Of a stretch of 22,537 nucleotides of DNA, positions 9,792 to 19,331 are shown piece by piece (position 1 is the stretch's first letter; each line of letters starts with the position of its first letter). The notes beneath the pieces are model-generated. The model did not search any database and was not told the origin of the DNA. It worked only from the letters and a program-made list of their open reading frames with translations. The stretch covers positions 39,070 through 61,606 of the forward strand of contig JAAOMT010000791.1 of assembly GCA_016748015.1 (NCBI GenBank), in the 5' to 3' direction. Position numbers and translations under genes: made by a program. Source of the stretch: Geosiphon pyriformis. Its lineage: Eukaryota > Glomeromycota > Glomeromycetes > Archaeosporales > Geosiphonaceae.

Positions 9792-9800
9792 TATAAAAAA
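9792..9800 (+). promoter_or_regulatory. TATA box candidate in element B 5' LTR
   Basis: TATAAAAAA follows the U3 repeat array. The 3' LTR has TATAAAAG at 18733-18740. It probably positions the start of the genomic RNA. Confidence 0.5.
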
Positions 9801-10393
9801 AGAGCTTTTTTTTTCTGGAAAAGGTATTTTACTTTAGATTTATCACTTAGAACCATTCTTATACACACAAAAAAAAATAAATATCAAATAATTTGAAAAA
9901 CCAAGTTCTTTAATTATTGCACTTGGAAAATCCCCAAAACCCAACTAACATTTCGAAATTGATTAGCTACCAATTTCAGTAAACTGTTAGTGATTCCAGG
10001 CCTGAATAGAAAACGTTTCCCTTGACAGAATTCTATTTCTTTTACATTTCTTTTATTTTTCTTTTATTTTCTTATTACAATCATTAGGGTAGTCTACAGA
10101 TGAAATTTCTGTAGAAGAGTTGACTTTCACAGCAAAGTAACTACATATTTTTAGTGAGCTTCCAGACGAGCAATTCCTGGAAAAAAGTTGACATTTACTA
10201 CAACGTAACTACATAAAGTAACTGGCAAAAGAATTGGCCATTCCACTTATAAGCCCAGCAGTTCAAATTATAGAAAATAATTTGAAGATAAATTCAGTTA
10301 TTGGAGGTTCAACTACTTCCTGAAAACATGAATTCACAGCAAATCAACATTACCAACATTTAAGAAAAGATACCAAAAACCTCCGGTAACATT

Positions 10394-10403
10394 TGGTGCT
10401 CTC
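10394..10403 (+). promoter_or_regulatory. Primer-binding site candidate of element B
   Basis: TGGTGCTCTC starts two bases after the 5' LTR. Its TGG would pair with the CCA end of a tRNA whose 3' end is GAGAGCACCA. Element A has TGGTGCTTTC at the same place. The tRNA identity was not determined. Confidence 0.65.
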
Positions 10404-10436
10404 CCATAGAAATAACACAGCAACAACAAATTCAAA

Positions 10437-12119
10437 GTGGCAACCACACCAGACACAGCAACTCTAGAGTATTATCAGTCAATTTACACCCACTGCAAGC
10501 AAAAATTCAACATTCCAGACGGAATTGAAGTTGTAAAGAAATCAGTATACCAATACATTGAAAACCACATCAACAATTATCTTTTTGGAAACTACAACAT
10601 TTCAGAAGTTAGAAGCAACCTTTACAATAATTTAGTGCACTATTCACAATTGGGAACAGAAGACCTGAACAGTGAAACACTTGCTACCTATTTCTAAGAA
10701 CTTAATTTTAACATTATTGAGTATTGTGAAAAAAAATACCCAGTACAGTCTAAATACTCTTTTGACTTTGAATCAAAGACAGAAACAAGCAACAAAGGCA
10801 AACAAAGATTGAAGCAATATTCAAGAACCACTCCAAACACTCCAACACTACAAAAGACAACTGCCAAACACTTGCAAACACCTGAACAAGGAACCAGTAT
10901 CAAATTACCACTTTCTATTACACTATTTCCAATTTCACTTGTTCAACCACAAATACCAAGTTCACCACTTAGCCGTTTCTCCAGACCAGAAGATTTTCAG
11001 TCACCTAGAAATCCTACTTAACAGCAAAAACCAATATCAACAAGTGCCAATATCATTGATTACTTACAGGAAAACGAAAGTAATCACTCAGAAAGCTTGG
11101 AAAGTGAAGAAACTGAATTAGAACCAGAAGAAATTACAGAAAATGAAGAAGAAATGGCAACTGCTTACATTGCAAAAATCCCAAAATTCACTGGTAAAGA
11201 CAATGATACCAGTCCTCAAGAATGGCTTGACAAGGTTCAAAAAGCAGGAGATGCAAATGGTTGGATTGCAGCAAAAATGCTCAAAGCAATTCCCTACTTT
11301 CTCCAAGGAACAGCAAGAGAATGGTTTGAAAATTTAGAAGAACTATTTGAAAACTGGCAAGCATTCAAAGATGCTTTTCTACAACAATTTACCAACAACA
11401 ATACCTCTATCACTCTCAGAAACTGCTTTCGCAATATCAAACAAGAAACATCTGAATCTGTTATGACCTATCTTGGAAGATTTAACAAACTTCTCAGACA
11501 AATCTGACAATTGGAAACCAATGACTACTATTCTAATGCTCAAATTCTGGATCAGTTTATAGCAGGATTAAAAGACAAACTGATTAAGAAAGTCCATTCA
11601 CATGCTCCAGCAGACTTAGCAACTGCTATTAAACATGCAAAAAGCTATGAAATGGCAATGGAAGAAGCAAATCACACCAAGCTTGTAAACCTTGCAATTG
11701 GAGAAACCAGCTCAGCAGCTGAAGAAAAGATAGACCAACTCACAAAGAAAGTTGAAAGCTATTTTACAAACCAACAACAACAGCAGCAACAACCACAAAG
11801 ATATCAACCACCACAATGACACAACCAAAACAATTTTGGATTATCATCCAACAACCAATCTCAAAATTGTCATTATTGTGGAATTCCAGGACACTGGAAA
11901 CGAGATTGTAGGAAATTGCAAAGAGACCAACAAAACAGGAGTAATCAACATTACTCTTCACCACAACAATCTTATTACTAATCTCCACCACCAACCTATT
12001 ATTCACCAAGACCACAAAATCAAAACTACTATCCACCAGCTTCACAATCAATGCAACAACAATATCAGCAACCTTTACCAATTCATCTATATCAAATACC
12101 ACTTACTCAACAATATTAA
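10437..12119 (+). pseudogene. Element B gag (matrix/capsid/nucleocapsid)
   Basis: The frame begins at GTG 10437 (VATTPDTATLEYYQ). No ATG lies upstream in frame, so this was probably an ATG changed to GTG. The retrotransposon gag core is clear: PQEWLDKVQKAGDANGW, FLQGTAREWFENLEE, NWQAFKDAFLQQF and a following amphipathic region to EANHTKLVNLA. A Gln-rich stretch leads to the CCHC knuckle CHYCGIPGHWKRDC at 11868-11909, followed by a Tyr/Pro/Gln-rich tail. Stops interrupt at 10695, 11019, 11505, 11817, about 11979 and 12117; most sit where CAA or CGA would restore the frame. Gag would assemble the particle and bind element RNA. Gag and protease share one frame, with no frameshift between them, unlike element A. 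Confidence 0.85.
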
Positions 12120-12866
12120 GTACTAGCAAGAAGATTGGTTCAACATAACCAATTCACACCCCAAAATCAATTGCAGAATAACCACAACAGAATCAATCCA
12201 AATAACCAGTTGGTTCCCTGAAATTCGGGTCAGCAAAAACCCAATCACTATCACACTCAACCCAGTTATCTTACAATATCAGAGGAATCGGATTTTCAAC
12301 AAACTGCACTTTCTGAAGATGAAGTTGCAGCGCTAAGATCAAACTCTTCCAACCACACCATTCCATCAGCTCAAATTGCCCAAAATGCTAATCTGTCAGA
12401 TATATTTCCATTTGAATTTGAAGCAAATGAATCACCATTTCTGCTTAGTAATGCAGCAGTCAATGAACAGAAAGCAATTACTGCTATGTACACAGAAGCT
12501 ACAGTAGAAGAAAAACCCATTTGCTTAATCTTAGATAGTGAATCAGCTGGAAGTATTATCACTTATCAGCTGATGCAACAACTCAAATGAAATGTAAACA
12601 GACCAGCTCAAACAGTTATTGTCACAGCTGATGATATGAAAAAAACTCTTGTAGGAGAAATTGATGATTTCCCTTTTTCAATTGATAGAATCACCATTCC
12701 AGTTAAAGTTCTTGTTATAGATGCACCCCAATACCAAGCTCTAGTCAGAAATGATTAGCTTCTCAAGACCAATGCAAACCTGAACTGGGAAACTCAAGAA
12801 CTTAAAATCTCATACCAAAGACAATATACCATAGTACCTGCAATCTGTGGTACCTTTAACAAATGA
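12120..12866 (+). pseudogene. Element B aspartic protease
   Basis: It is continuous in frame with gag. The active-site region reads ICLILDSESAGSIITYQLM. The family motif DSG has become DSE (GAA at 12540-12542), one G-to-A change from GGA. Downstream VTADDMKKTLVGEIDDF and ITIPVKVLVIDAPQYQALV make the retropepsin-like fold and match element C closely. Stops occur at 12588 (TGA), 12756 (TAG where element C has TGG: NDWL) and 12864 (TGA). It would have cleaved the polyprotein. Confidence 0.8.
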
Positions 12867-13575
12867 TCAGAAAAAGCTCCAGTATTTGAATTTGAAGAGG
12901 AGAAAGAAATGCCACTTACTAAAACCTACATGGCTCTTGGATCAACATCCAATTGGGCTGAAGAAACCAAACAAGAGATTTTTGAAGAATCAAGAGGATG
13001 GAAGAAAGTTAGATATTCTACACCAAAACCACAGAAACAACCACCCTATATTCCACTCAAATGCAAAGATTGCAACAAAAAACTTTCATCAATGGGAGCA
13101 TGTATTTTTCCAGAAGAGAAATATGAAACTTGTACCTGTTACTTTTGCAAAGCATGCCATAGAGAACGATTTGGATCTCCAAAAAAAAGTGGAAAATAGG
13201 ACAACACACCTTGTCTTACATGTGGAGAAATGCTACCAGAAGAATGCAATTAGATTGATGTAGCAATGAGAAAAGGAGTATGTAATCAAATCTGTCAATA
13301 TGCTCTATCAATTTCGGAAAAAGTCAAAAGAGGAACACTATTTAATGCAGCATACAACAGTGCTCTCAATAAACTTTACTATTACCCTCATGATGCTAAA
13401 ATGATTTTTGACCTAGCAATGGCATTGATCAATGGAGCCACCCAAGAAGATGTCCACCAAATGAAAGAAGCTGAATATATTGAGTATACCATGGAATTAG
13501 CTGGATTTGATTATGAAGATGAAGTAGAAACTTACAAGCCACACATATTCGACCAAAGAAGCTCAAATTCAATGA
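12867..13575 (+). pseudogene. Element B cysteine-rich linker of unknown function, protease to dUTPase
   Basis: Same frame as gag. After an acidic stretch (FEFEEEKEMP) comes a cluster of cysteines: KCKDCNKKLSSMGAC, CTCYFCKACHRERFG, CLTCGEM and CNQICQ. The paired CxxC spacing suggests one or two zinc-binding knuckles. A helical, uncharacterised segment follows (KRGTLFNAAYNSALNKLYYY, then AMALINGATQEDVHQMKEAE). TAG stops lie at 13197 and 13251. A change to the +1 frame happens between about 13520 and 13575: frame 0 still reads well at FDYEDEVETY, while the other frame reads well from KEAQIQ (TGA) LEQINIQLCEEC. A 1-nt insertion explains this best. Element A has a shorter cysteine patch in the same position. 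Confidence 0.6.
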
Positions 13576-14199
13576 TTAGAGCAAATAAACATTCAATTGT
13601 GTGAAGAATGTGTTATGCCTTGTGATGACCAATGGTATTTAGAATGTTATGCTCTTAGCATTCCTCTGTTAGATGAGAATGATGAAAATAAAATCGAATT
13701 TGGAGTATCTGAACTAGTAGAAGAACTACCAACCACTCCCATCTATCTTCTTGAAAAGCAACTATCTCTACAACTTAAATATTTTGACAACTATGGCCAA
13801 GGAATTAGACCAGAAAAAGCACACGAAATTGATGCTGGATATGATTTAAGATACCCAGGAAAAGATATTTTGATTCTTCAACCAAAGTCTTTGACAAAAA
13901 TCAATCTCAAAATTGCTCTTGAAATTCTACCAAGAGCAATGGTTCAAATTGTCTTCAGATCATCATTGGCGAGCAAAGGAATCAATATTAAAGAAGGAGT
14001 TATAGATGCAGGATACACTGAAGACATTACCATTATGATACAGAATGAGACAGACAAACCATTCAAAATTAAACATGCTGAAAAAATTGCTCAAGCAATT
14101 TACTTACCCTTAATCAACATTTTGGGTTTACAATCAGTAAACAACAGAGAACAATTGGAAAAAAGTGAAAGAAAAACTTAAGGTTTTGGTTCAACTGGA
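13576..14199 (+). pseudogene. Element B dUTPase domain (trimeric type) within pol
   Basis: All five motifs of the trimeric dUTPase family can be read in order: DAGYDL (13831-13848); RSSLASKG (13957-13980); GVIDAGYTEDI (13996-14028), with the catalytic aspartate and tyrosine kept but the usual Gly before Asp/Glu-Ile replaced by Glu; EKIAQAI (14080-14100); and GFGSTG (14182-14199). A TAA at 14179-14181 falls directly before motif 5. The enzyme hydrolyses dUTP to dUMP and pyrophosphate, limiting uracil incorporation during reverse transcription. It lies between the cysteine-rich linker and reverse transcriptase, and an N-terminal CEECVMPC segment precedes it. Apart from the stop and a frame change upstream, the domain is well preserved. 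Such domains are known from some retroviruses; I cannot check here how widespread they are in fungal LTR elements. Confidence 0.9.
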
Positions 14200-14592
14200 C
14201 GATTTACAGTCCCAGTAAACATAGTTCTTAATACACAAAATGAATCTCACCAGATTCTTCAACTTCCTTAGCCAATTACTATTTTACCTTTTGGAAAACA
14301 TCATGAAATTTACACTTGCTCAAAACCCACCACTACACAACAAATCTTTGAATCCAATGAACAAATCTGTTTGAAGCATGAAATATCAATTCCAAACGTT
14401 TATATTCCCAAAGGAATGAAAAAATTTTGAGTTACATTCTACAATCCCAATAATTACCCTATTGTTTTATTAAACAAATTAGAAATTGGAATCATACACA
14501 GCAATATCTTTCAAGATAAAAACCCTCAAATTGTCTCTAATTTCATCGAAATTGTAAAGCACACTCTACTCCCAAATCCAAATATCATTCCC
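14200..14592 (+). pseudogene. Element B connector between dUTPase and reverse transcriptase
   Basis: Same frame as dUTPase. It has stops at 14269 (TAG) and 14428 (TGA). The end reads [20 protein letters not shown], which resembles the short beta segment (N...P-V-x-L...G) that often precedes reverse transcriptase in Ty3/gypsy elements. No enzymatic role is assigned. Confidence 0.5.
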
Positions 14593-16044
14593 ATGACTGA
14601 AAACTACCACTTGTTGGAAGAAAAACTCTCTCGAATCAATATGAGTCCCTTAGAACCTCAACAACAAAGACAATTGAAACAATTGATAGCTGAATTTGCA
14701 GATATATTTGCAAAAGACAACAATGACTTGGGAAAAACAGACATTGTTCAACATCAGATCCATACAAGAGATGCTCTACCAAAACATCAACAAGCTTATC
14801 AAGTGCCACCTGCCAGCCACCAATTCATCAGAGAAGAGATCCAAAGAATGCTCAATAACAGATTGATTCAACCATTAAGAAGTCCTTGGGCCTCACCAGT
14901 AGTTTTAGTTAAAAAGAAAAACGGAAAAATCAGATTTTGTGTTGATTATAGACAACTGAATAGTGTTACAATTGAAGATGTCTACCCTCTTCCAAGAATT
15001 AATGACATGCTAGATGCTCTAGAAAAAGCCAAGTTCTTTTCAACTTTAGACCTGAAAAGTGGATACTGACAAGTCGAAATGGACCCAAAAGATAGACCCA
15101 AAACAGCATTCATTACTCAAGGAGGAAATTATGAGTTTAATGTTATGCTTTTTGGACTCTGCAATGCACCAGCAATATTTCAGTGACTCATGGATGTTGT
15201 CTATGAAGGGCTCTTGTGGCAATCAGTAGTTGTTTATCTTGATGATACTAATGTATACTTACCAAGCTTTGAAGCCCATTTTATTCACCTGCAAGAAGTT
15301 TTTCAACGATTACAAAAAGCAGGATTAAAGTTAAATATTAAGAAATGTCACTTTGGAAAAACAAGCTTGATCTTTTTTGGACACATAGTTAGTAAAGATG
15401 GAATCAAACCAAATCCAGGAACAATCAGTGCTGTCAAAGACTTTCAAACCCCTAGAAATACTACAGAACTAAGAGAATTTGTGGGATTAGCCTCTTACTA
15501 TCAAAAATTCATAAAAAGATTCTCAGAAATTGCCAAACCACTCAATTATCTTACCAACAAAAACGTATCATACAAATGGACTGAAGAACAACAAAAAGCT
15601 TTTGAAATTCTCAAAACAAAATTGACAACAGCCCCAGTTCTTGCTTATTCAGACTTTAACAAACGATTCCAATTAACCACTGATGCCTCACACATAACAT
15701 TTGGTGTCATCTTATCACAATTGGATGAAAATAGCCAAGAACAAGTTATTGCCTATGCCAGCAGAACACTCAAGCCAACAGAACTCAAATATGGCTCAAC
15801 TGAATTAGAAGCTACTGCAATTATTTGGGCTCTTAAACATTTTCAACAATATCTAAAGAATGGAAAAAAATTTGACATAATAACAGACAACATTGGTCTC
15901 AAATGGCTCAATAAAAAGAAAACTGAACAAAGTGCCAAACAGTCTCAATGGAATGACTTCCTAGCAGACTACAGATATATTGTACACCACAAACCAGAAA
16001 AACTACATACCAATGTTGATAGTCTCTCAAGAATGAAACAAGAT
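14593..16044 (+). pseudogene. Element B reverse transcriptase and RNase H
   Basis: Motifs in order: [38 protein letters not shown] followed by TGA (15067-15069) where tryptophan is expected, [25 protein letters not shown] followed by TGA (15184-15186; arginine expected), then VVYLDDTNVY with the YLDD at 15235-15246. FGHIVSKDGI and FVGLASYYQKFI follow. RNase H has TTDASHITFGVILSQ, STELEATAIIWALKHF and ITDNIGLKWL with its acidic residues kept. It ends HTNVDSLSRMKQD at TAA 16045-16047. The frame is the same as dUTPase. Confidence 0.9.
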
Positions 16045-17490
16045 TAATACCAACAACAATTCCACCACAACTTACCAATTTACCAACAAATTAACCAAAC
16101 AAGAATGAATTCCAGAAACTACAGCAATCTTAAAAATTATTTGGAAACTCTTACCATGCCAGAAAACTGGTTTCCAAGTAAAAAACACCACTTACAACAC
16201 CAATTAAAACAATATTTCATACACCAGAACAAAATCTATTATAAAAATCACAGAAAACCAAACCAGCCACTCAGACTAGTACAAAAAAATGAAAAAGAAA
16301 CAATTTTATACAACATGTACACAGATCCGTTTTCAGCACACTTGGGAAAAGAGGGAACAATTCAAAGAACTTTTAAACATTATTTTTGGCCTCACATGCA
16401 AAAAGACATTCGACAATATGTAGAATCTTGTGATAATTGTCAAAGAAGAGGAAGAACTTGCCCCACAGAACCTTTAAATCCAATCAAAGTTGGACAACCT
16501 TTTAACAGAGTTAGAATTGATTTAGTCGGACCATTACCTATCACAATCCAAGGAAATCGTTATATTGCAGTTGCAGTGGATTATCTTACCAAATGGCCTG
16601 AAGCTAGAGCCATCCAAAGAGCAGATGCAAAATCAGTAACAAATTTCATCTATGAAGACATTATCTGTAGACATGAATGCCCAATTGAACTCTTATCTGA
16701 TTAAGGAACACATTTTGTGAACAACTTGATACAAGAAATTTGTTAACGGTTCAATGTTAAAAAACCTTTATCATTATCTTATCACCCTCAAACAAATGAA
16801 CTTGTAGAACGTTTTAACAGAACATTGTGTAAATCTCTAGCCAAAGTCTCAACAAACTTTGAGCAGGAATGAGATATCTTTATTCCATTAATGTTACTAG
16901 CATATAAAACACTAAAACAAGATACTATGAAACACACACCATTTGATCTTACTTATGGAAAGACAGCAACATTACCAATTAATTTCACAGTGAAAACATA
17001 TCCAGTGCAACCAATCAATGAAGAAAACTTTCAAGAGACACTCCAAAAAAGAGCCTACACTCTTCTTAGTACACTGGAAGAAAAAAGAAGAATAGCAGCA
17101 ACTCATATTGAACATTCCCAAGCTCAACAAAAAGAAAGACATGACAACAAATTACCACCTATTACCAATGAATTTAAAGTTGGAAATAAAGTTTTCTTAC
17201 ACAGAACTAAGGCTGAAAAACAATGGAATGGGAAATTTGAAAACAAATGAGATGGACCATTTTATATTCACGAAATTCTAGACAATAGATCATATAAGTT
17301 AAGACTTGATGACAAAATATTAGCAAAAGTTGCACATGGAGACAGATTGAAACACTATTATTCCAGAAATAATCCTGAATCATTAATTCCACAAATTGGT
17401 ACACATTCCTCTTTAATTAATCCTGAAGATATTCCCCGAAATTTAGAACCAATAATTATAATAGAACAACAACCAAACTTGAACACTTAA
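16045..17490 (+). pseudogene. Element B integrase
   Basis: The zinc-binding domain reads MYTDPFSAHLG...CDNCQRRG, with tyrosine for the first His of HHCC as in element A. The DDE core has RIDLVGPL (first Asp 16519), LLSD (second Asp 16699) followed by TAA where glutamine of SDQGTHF is expected, and ELVERFNRTL with the catalytic Glu at 16807. More stops lie at 16744 (TAA), 16870 (TGA, tryptophan expected before DIFIPLMLLAYKT) and 17248 (TGA, tryptophan expected before DGPFYIHEIL). The C-terminus ends QQPNLNT at 17490. It would insert the DNA copy with a 4-bp duplication. Confidence 0.9.
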
Positions 17491-17631
17491 ATTTTACAAT
17501 AATTCTCTAATAAAAACACAAAGACAAAAATAGTAAATAATTACAAAACACCCAAACCCAAAAACAAATAAAAACCCCATATCCAAAAATCATTTTCTTA
17601 TTCTCTCTTTTTATAATTAGTCAATTTTATC

Positions 17632-18339
17632 ATGATTATTCCCCGAAATATTCAACAAATATTCCAAAAATTAATGTTAGCCTTGAAAATACTCTCTGAC
17701 TTATCTATAACAATCAATGGAAGTCAAATTAATTACATTCAGAAAGAAACCACAGCTCCAGTAGCAAATCATTTACAGAACTATCACCCCTATAGAAGAA
17801 AAACAAGAAGTCACTCTGAGAATAGATTACCAAGACTTTTGAAGCAGGCACTAGAAGAAAATCTTTTAATTGCCCCTATTGACATTTCACCAAATGCTAC
17901 AATGCAACAAAAACTTCTACTACTTCTTAATAAACAGAACAATAAACACACCCCTATCTATAAATACTTTCAAATTGGAAAAACACTTTATAAACGAAAA
18001 CTGGAACTTGAAGCAACAAATCTTACTCCTGAAGTTATACAAAAACAAATCTACAATGAATTTAAAACAGCAGCTGGACCAACAAACACTCGCTACAAAC
18101 TTAGAGCAGCTCTTAGACTCTATGACTTGTTTAATACTTGTGAAAATGTTCTACAAAATTCAATACTGCAACCAATGAAAGTCCAATACATTGGCAAACT
18201 CACAGAACTGAAATTTCAACAATTTTCAGACCAGATTACTTCAATTATTTTAGATCACTATCTCAATATTACAGATAGTGCTTGGACTTTGACGGAGCTC
18301 AGTCTTGAGGAGGAGATTATGTTACCAGTAAAATTTTAG
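17632..18339 (+). CDS. Element B post-integrase ORF, 235 aa, unknown function
   Basis: It is open from ATG 17632 to TAG 18337-18339, separated from integrase by 141 bp of A+T-rich leader. No stop interrupts it, whereas the rest of the element has roughly one per 300 nt; this may be chance. It has a helical N-terminus (NIQQIFQKLMLALKIL), a basic patch (YRRKTRSHSENRLPR), LIAPIDISPNATMQQKLLLL, a region of charged helices (YKLRAALRLYDLFNTC) and VQYIGKLTELKFQQFSDQI. Its last codons cover the polypurine tract (LEEEI) and 20 nt of the 3' LTR. The protein in the same position of element A shares this order and several phrases (PID, IQ near the start). Function unknown; it could be env-like only by position, but no signal peptide or membrane segment is seen. 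Confidence 0.65.
   Translation: MIIPRNIQQIFQKLMLALKILSDLSITINGSQINYIQKETTAPVANHLQNYHPYRRKTRSHSENRLPRLLKQALEENLLIAPIDISPNATMQQKLLLLLNKQNNKHTPIYKYFQIGKTLYKRKLELEATNLTPEVIQKQIYNEFKTAAGPTNTRYKLRAALRLYDLFNTCENVLQNSILQPMKVQYIGKLTELKFQQFSDQITSIILDHYLNITDSAWTLTELSLEEEIMLPVKF
18307..18316 (+). promoter_or_regulatory. Polypurine tract of element B
   Basis: GAGGAGGAGA lies three bases before the 3' LTR. It would prime plus-strand DNA synthesis. It is also coding sequence of the downstream ORF. Confidence 0.8.
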
Positions 18340-19331
18340 CTATTAATTAGCATGAAATTACTCTTATAATTCCTATAATTCATTAGTATATTAAAATTAT
18401 TTTAAATTATCATTTATTATTTAATCAATTATCACATATCACGATTCAATTAAAATAATCTAATTAGTATAACAGAAAGTAGGATGATCAAATTACACAA
18501 TACTCTGAACTTTGTAACATTCAAAAATTCGCCGAAATTTACAGAAATTCGCCAAAATTTATAAGAAATTCGCCAAAATTTACAGAAATTTGCCGAAATT
18601 ATGAATAGTTCACCCAAATTAATCAATAGTTCAGCGAAATAACTTGTAGTTCATCAAAATGTATCTTTAGTTTGCTGAAATTTGAGCAAAGAGAAAAAGT
18701 GCAAGTTCATAGACTAGTACTACAACAAGTTGTATAAAAGAAGAGCTTTTTTCTTCTGGAAAAGATATTTTACTTTAGATTTATTACTTAGAACCATTCT
18801 TATACACACAAAAAGAAATAAATATCAAATAATTTGAAAAACCAAGTTCTTTAATTATTGCACTTGGAAAATCCCCAAAACCCAACTAACATTTCGAAAT
18901 TGATTAGCTACCAATTTCAGTAAACTGTTAGTGACTCCAGGCCTGGATAGAAAACGTTTCCCTTGACAGAATTCTATTTCTTTTACATTCCTTTTATTTT
19001 TCTTTTATTTTCTTATTACAATCATTAGGGTAGCCTACAGATAAGATTCCTGTAGAAGAGTTGACTTTCACAGCAAAGTAACTATACATTTTAGTGAGCT
19101 TCCAGACAAGCAATTCCTGGGAAAGAGTTGACATTTACTACAACATAACTACATAAAGTAACTGGCAAAGGAATTGGCCATTCCACTTATAAGTCTAGCA
19201 GTTCAAATTATAGAAGATAATTTGAAGATAAATTTAGTTATTGGAGGTTCAACTACTTCCTGAAAACATGAATTCACAGCAAATCAACATTACCAACATT
19301 TAAGAAAAGAGACCAAAAACCTCTGGTAACA
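18320..19331 (+). repeat. Element B 3' LTR (1012 bp)
   Basis: Same termini as the 5' copy. Compared with it, three CpG sites in the U3 repeat array (18525-18679) have become CpA or TpG. The TATA candidate is TATAAAAG at 18733-18740. Target copy CCAG follows at 19332-19335. Confidence 0.95.

Larger units (their letters stand above)
9379..10391 (+). repeat. Element B 5' LTR (1013 bp)
   Basis: It begins TGTTACC and ends GGTAACA, a 7-bp terminal inverted repeat of the usual TG...CA type. It matches 18320-19331 with about 33 differences by hand count, nearly all transitions plus a 1-bp indel. It contains the U3 repeats at 9584-9738 and the TATA candidate at 9792-9800. Confidence 0.95.
9379..19331 (+). 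mobile_element. Element B: full-length dUTPase-carrying Ty3/gypsy-type LTR retrotransposon (about 9.95 kb), decayed
   Basis: It is bounded by 1013- and 1012-bp direct LTRs with TGTTACC...GGTAACA termini and a CCAG target duplication. Order inside: primer-binding site, gag with CCHC knuckle, aspartic protease, cysteine-rich region, dUTPase, connector, reverse transcriptase, RNase H, integrase, a separate downstream ORF and a polypurine tract. Gag through the cysteine-rich region reads in one frame; dUTPase onward reads in the +1 frame after an apparent indel. About twenty in-frame stops show that the copy is dead. It is inserted in the opposite orientation into the zinc-knuckle codons of element A. 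Confidence 0.95.

Noticed and set aside
11764-12126. Overlapping ORFs on both strands in the gag tail of element B
   Set aside because: Alternative-frame readings of the Gln/Asn/Tyr-rich repeats around the zinc knuckle; the knuckle itself fixes the true frame.
13590-13610. Antizyme-like or Ty-like programmed +1 frameshift at GTG TGA in element B before dUTPase
   Set aside because: The dUTPase frame reads sensibly further upstream (KEAQIQ then TGA, then LEQINIQLCEEC), so the shift lies before the frame-0 stop. A single-base insertion between about 13520 and 13575 is simpler in a copy this decayed.
10437-17490. Alternative genetic code (stops read as Gln or Trp)
   Set aside because: TAA, TAG and TGA all occur, at Gln, Arg and Trp positions alike, which no single reassignment explains. 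Point mutation does.
17632-18339. Absence of stops in the post-integrase ORF of B taken as proof of selection
   Set aside because: At roughly one stop per 300 nt, a 708-nt stretch without one is expected about one time in ten by chance.
19274-19331. Extension of element A gag into the LTR of B as a fusion protein
   Set aside because: The open frame past CGLTG is created by the insertion and is not seen in the restored gag.
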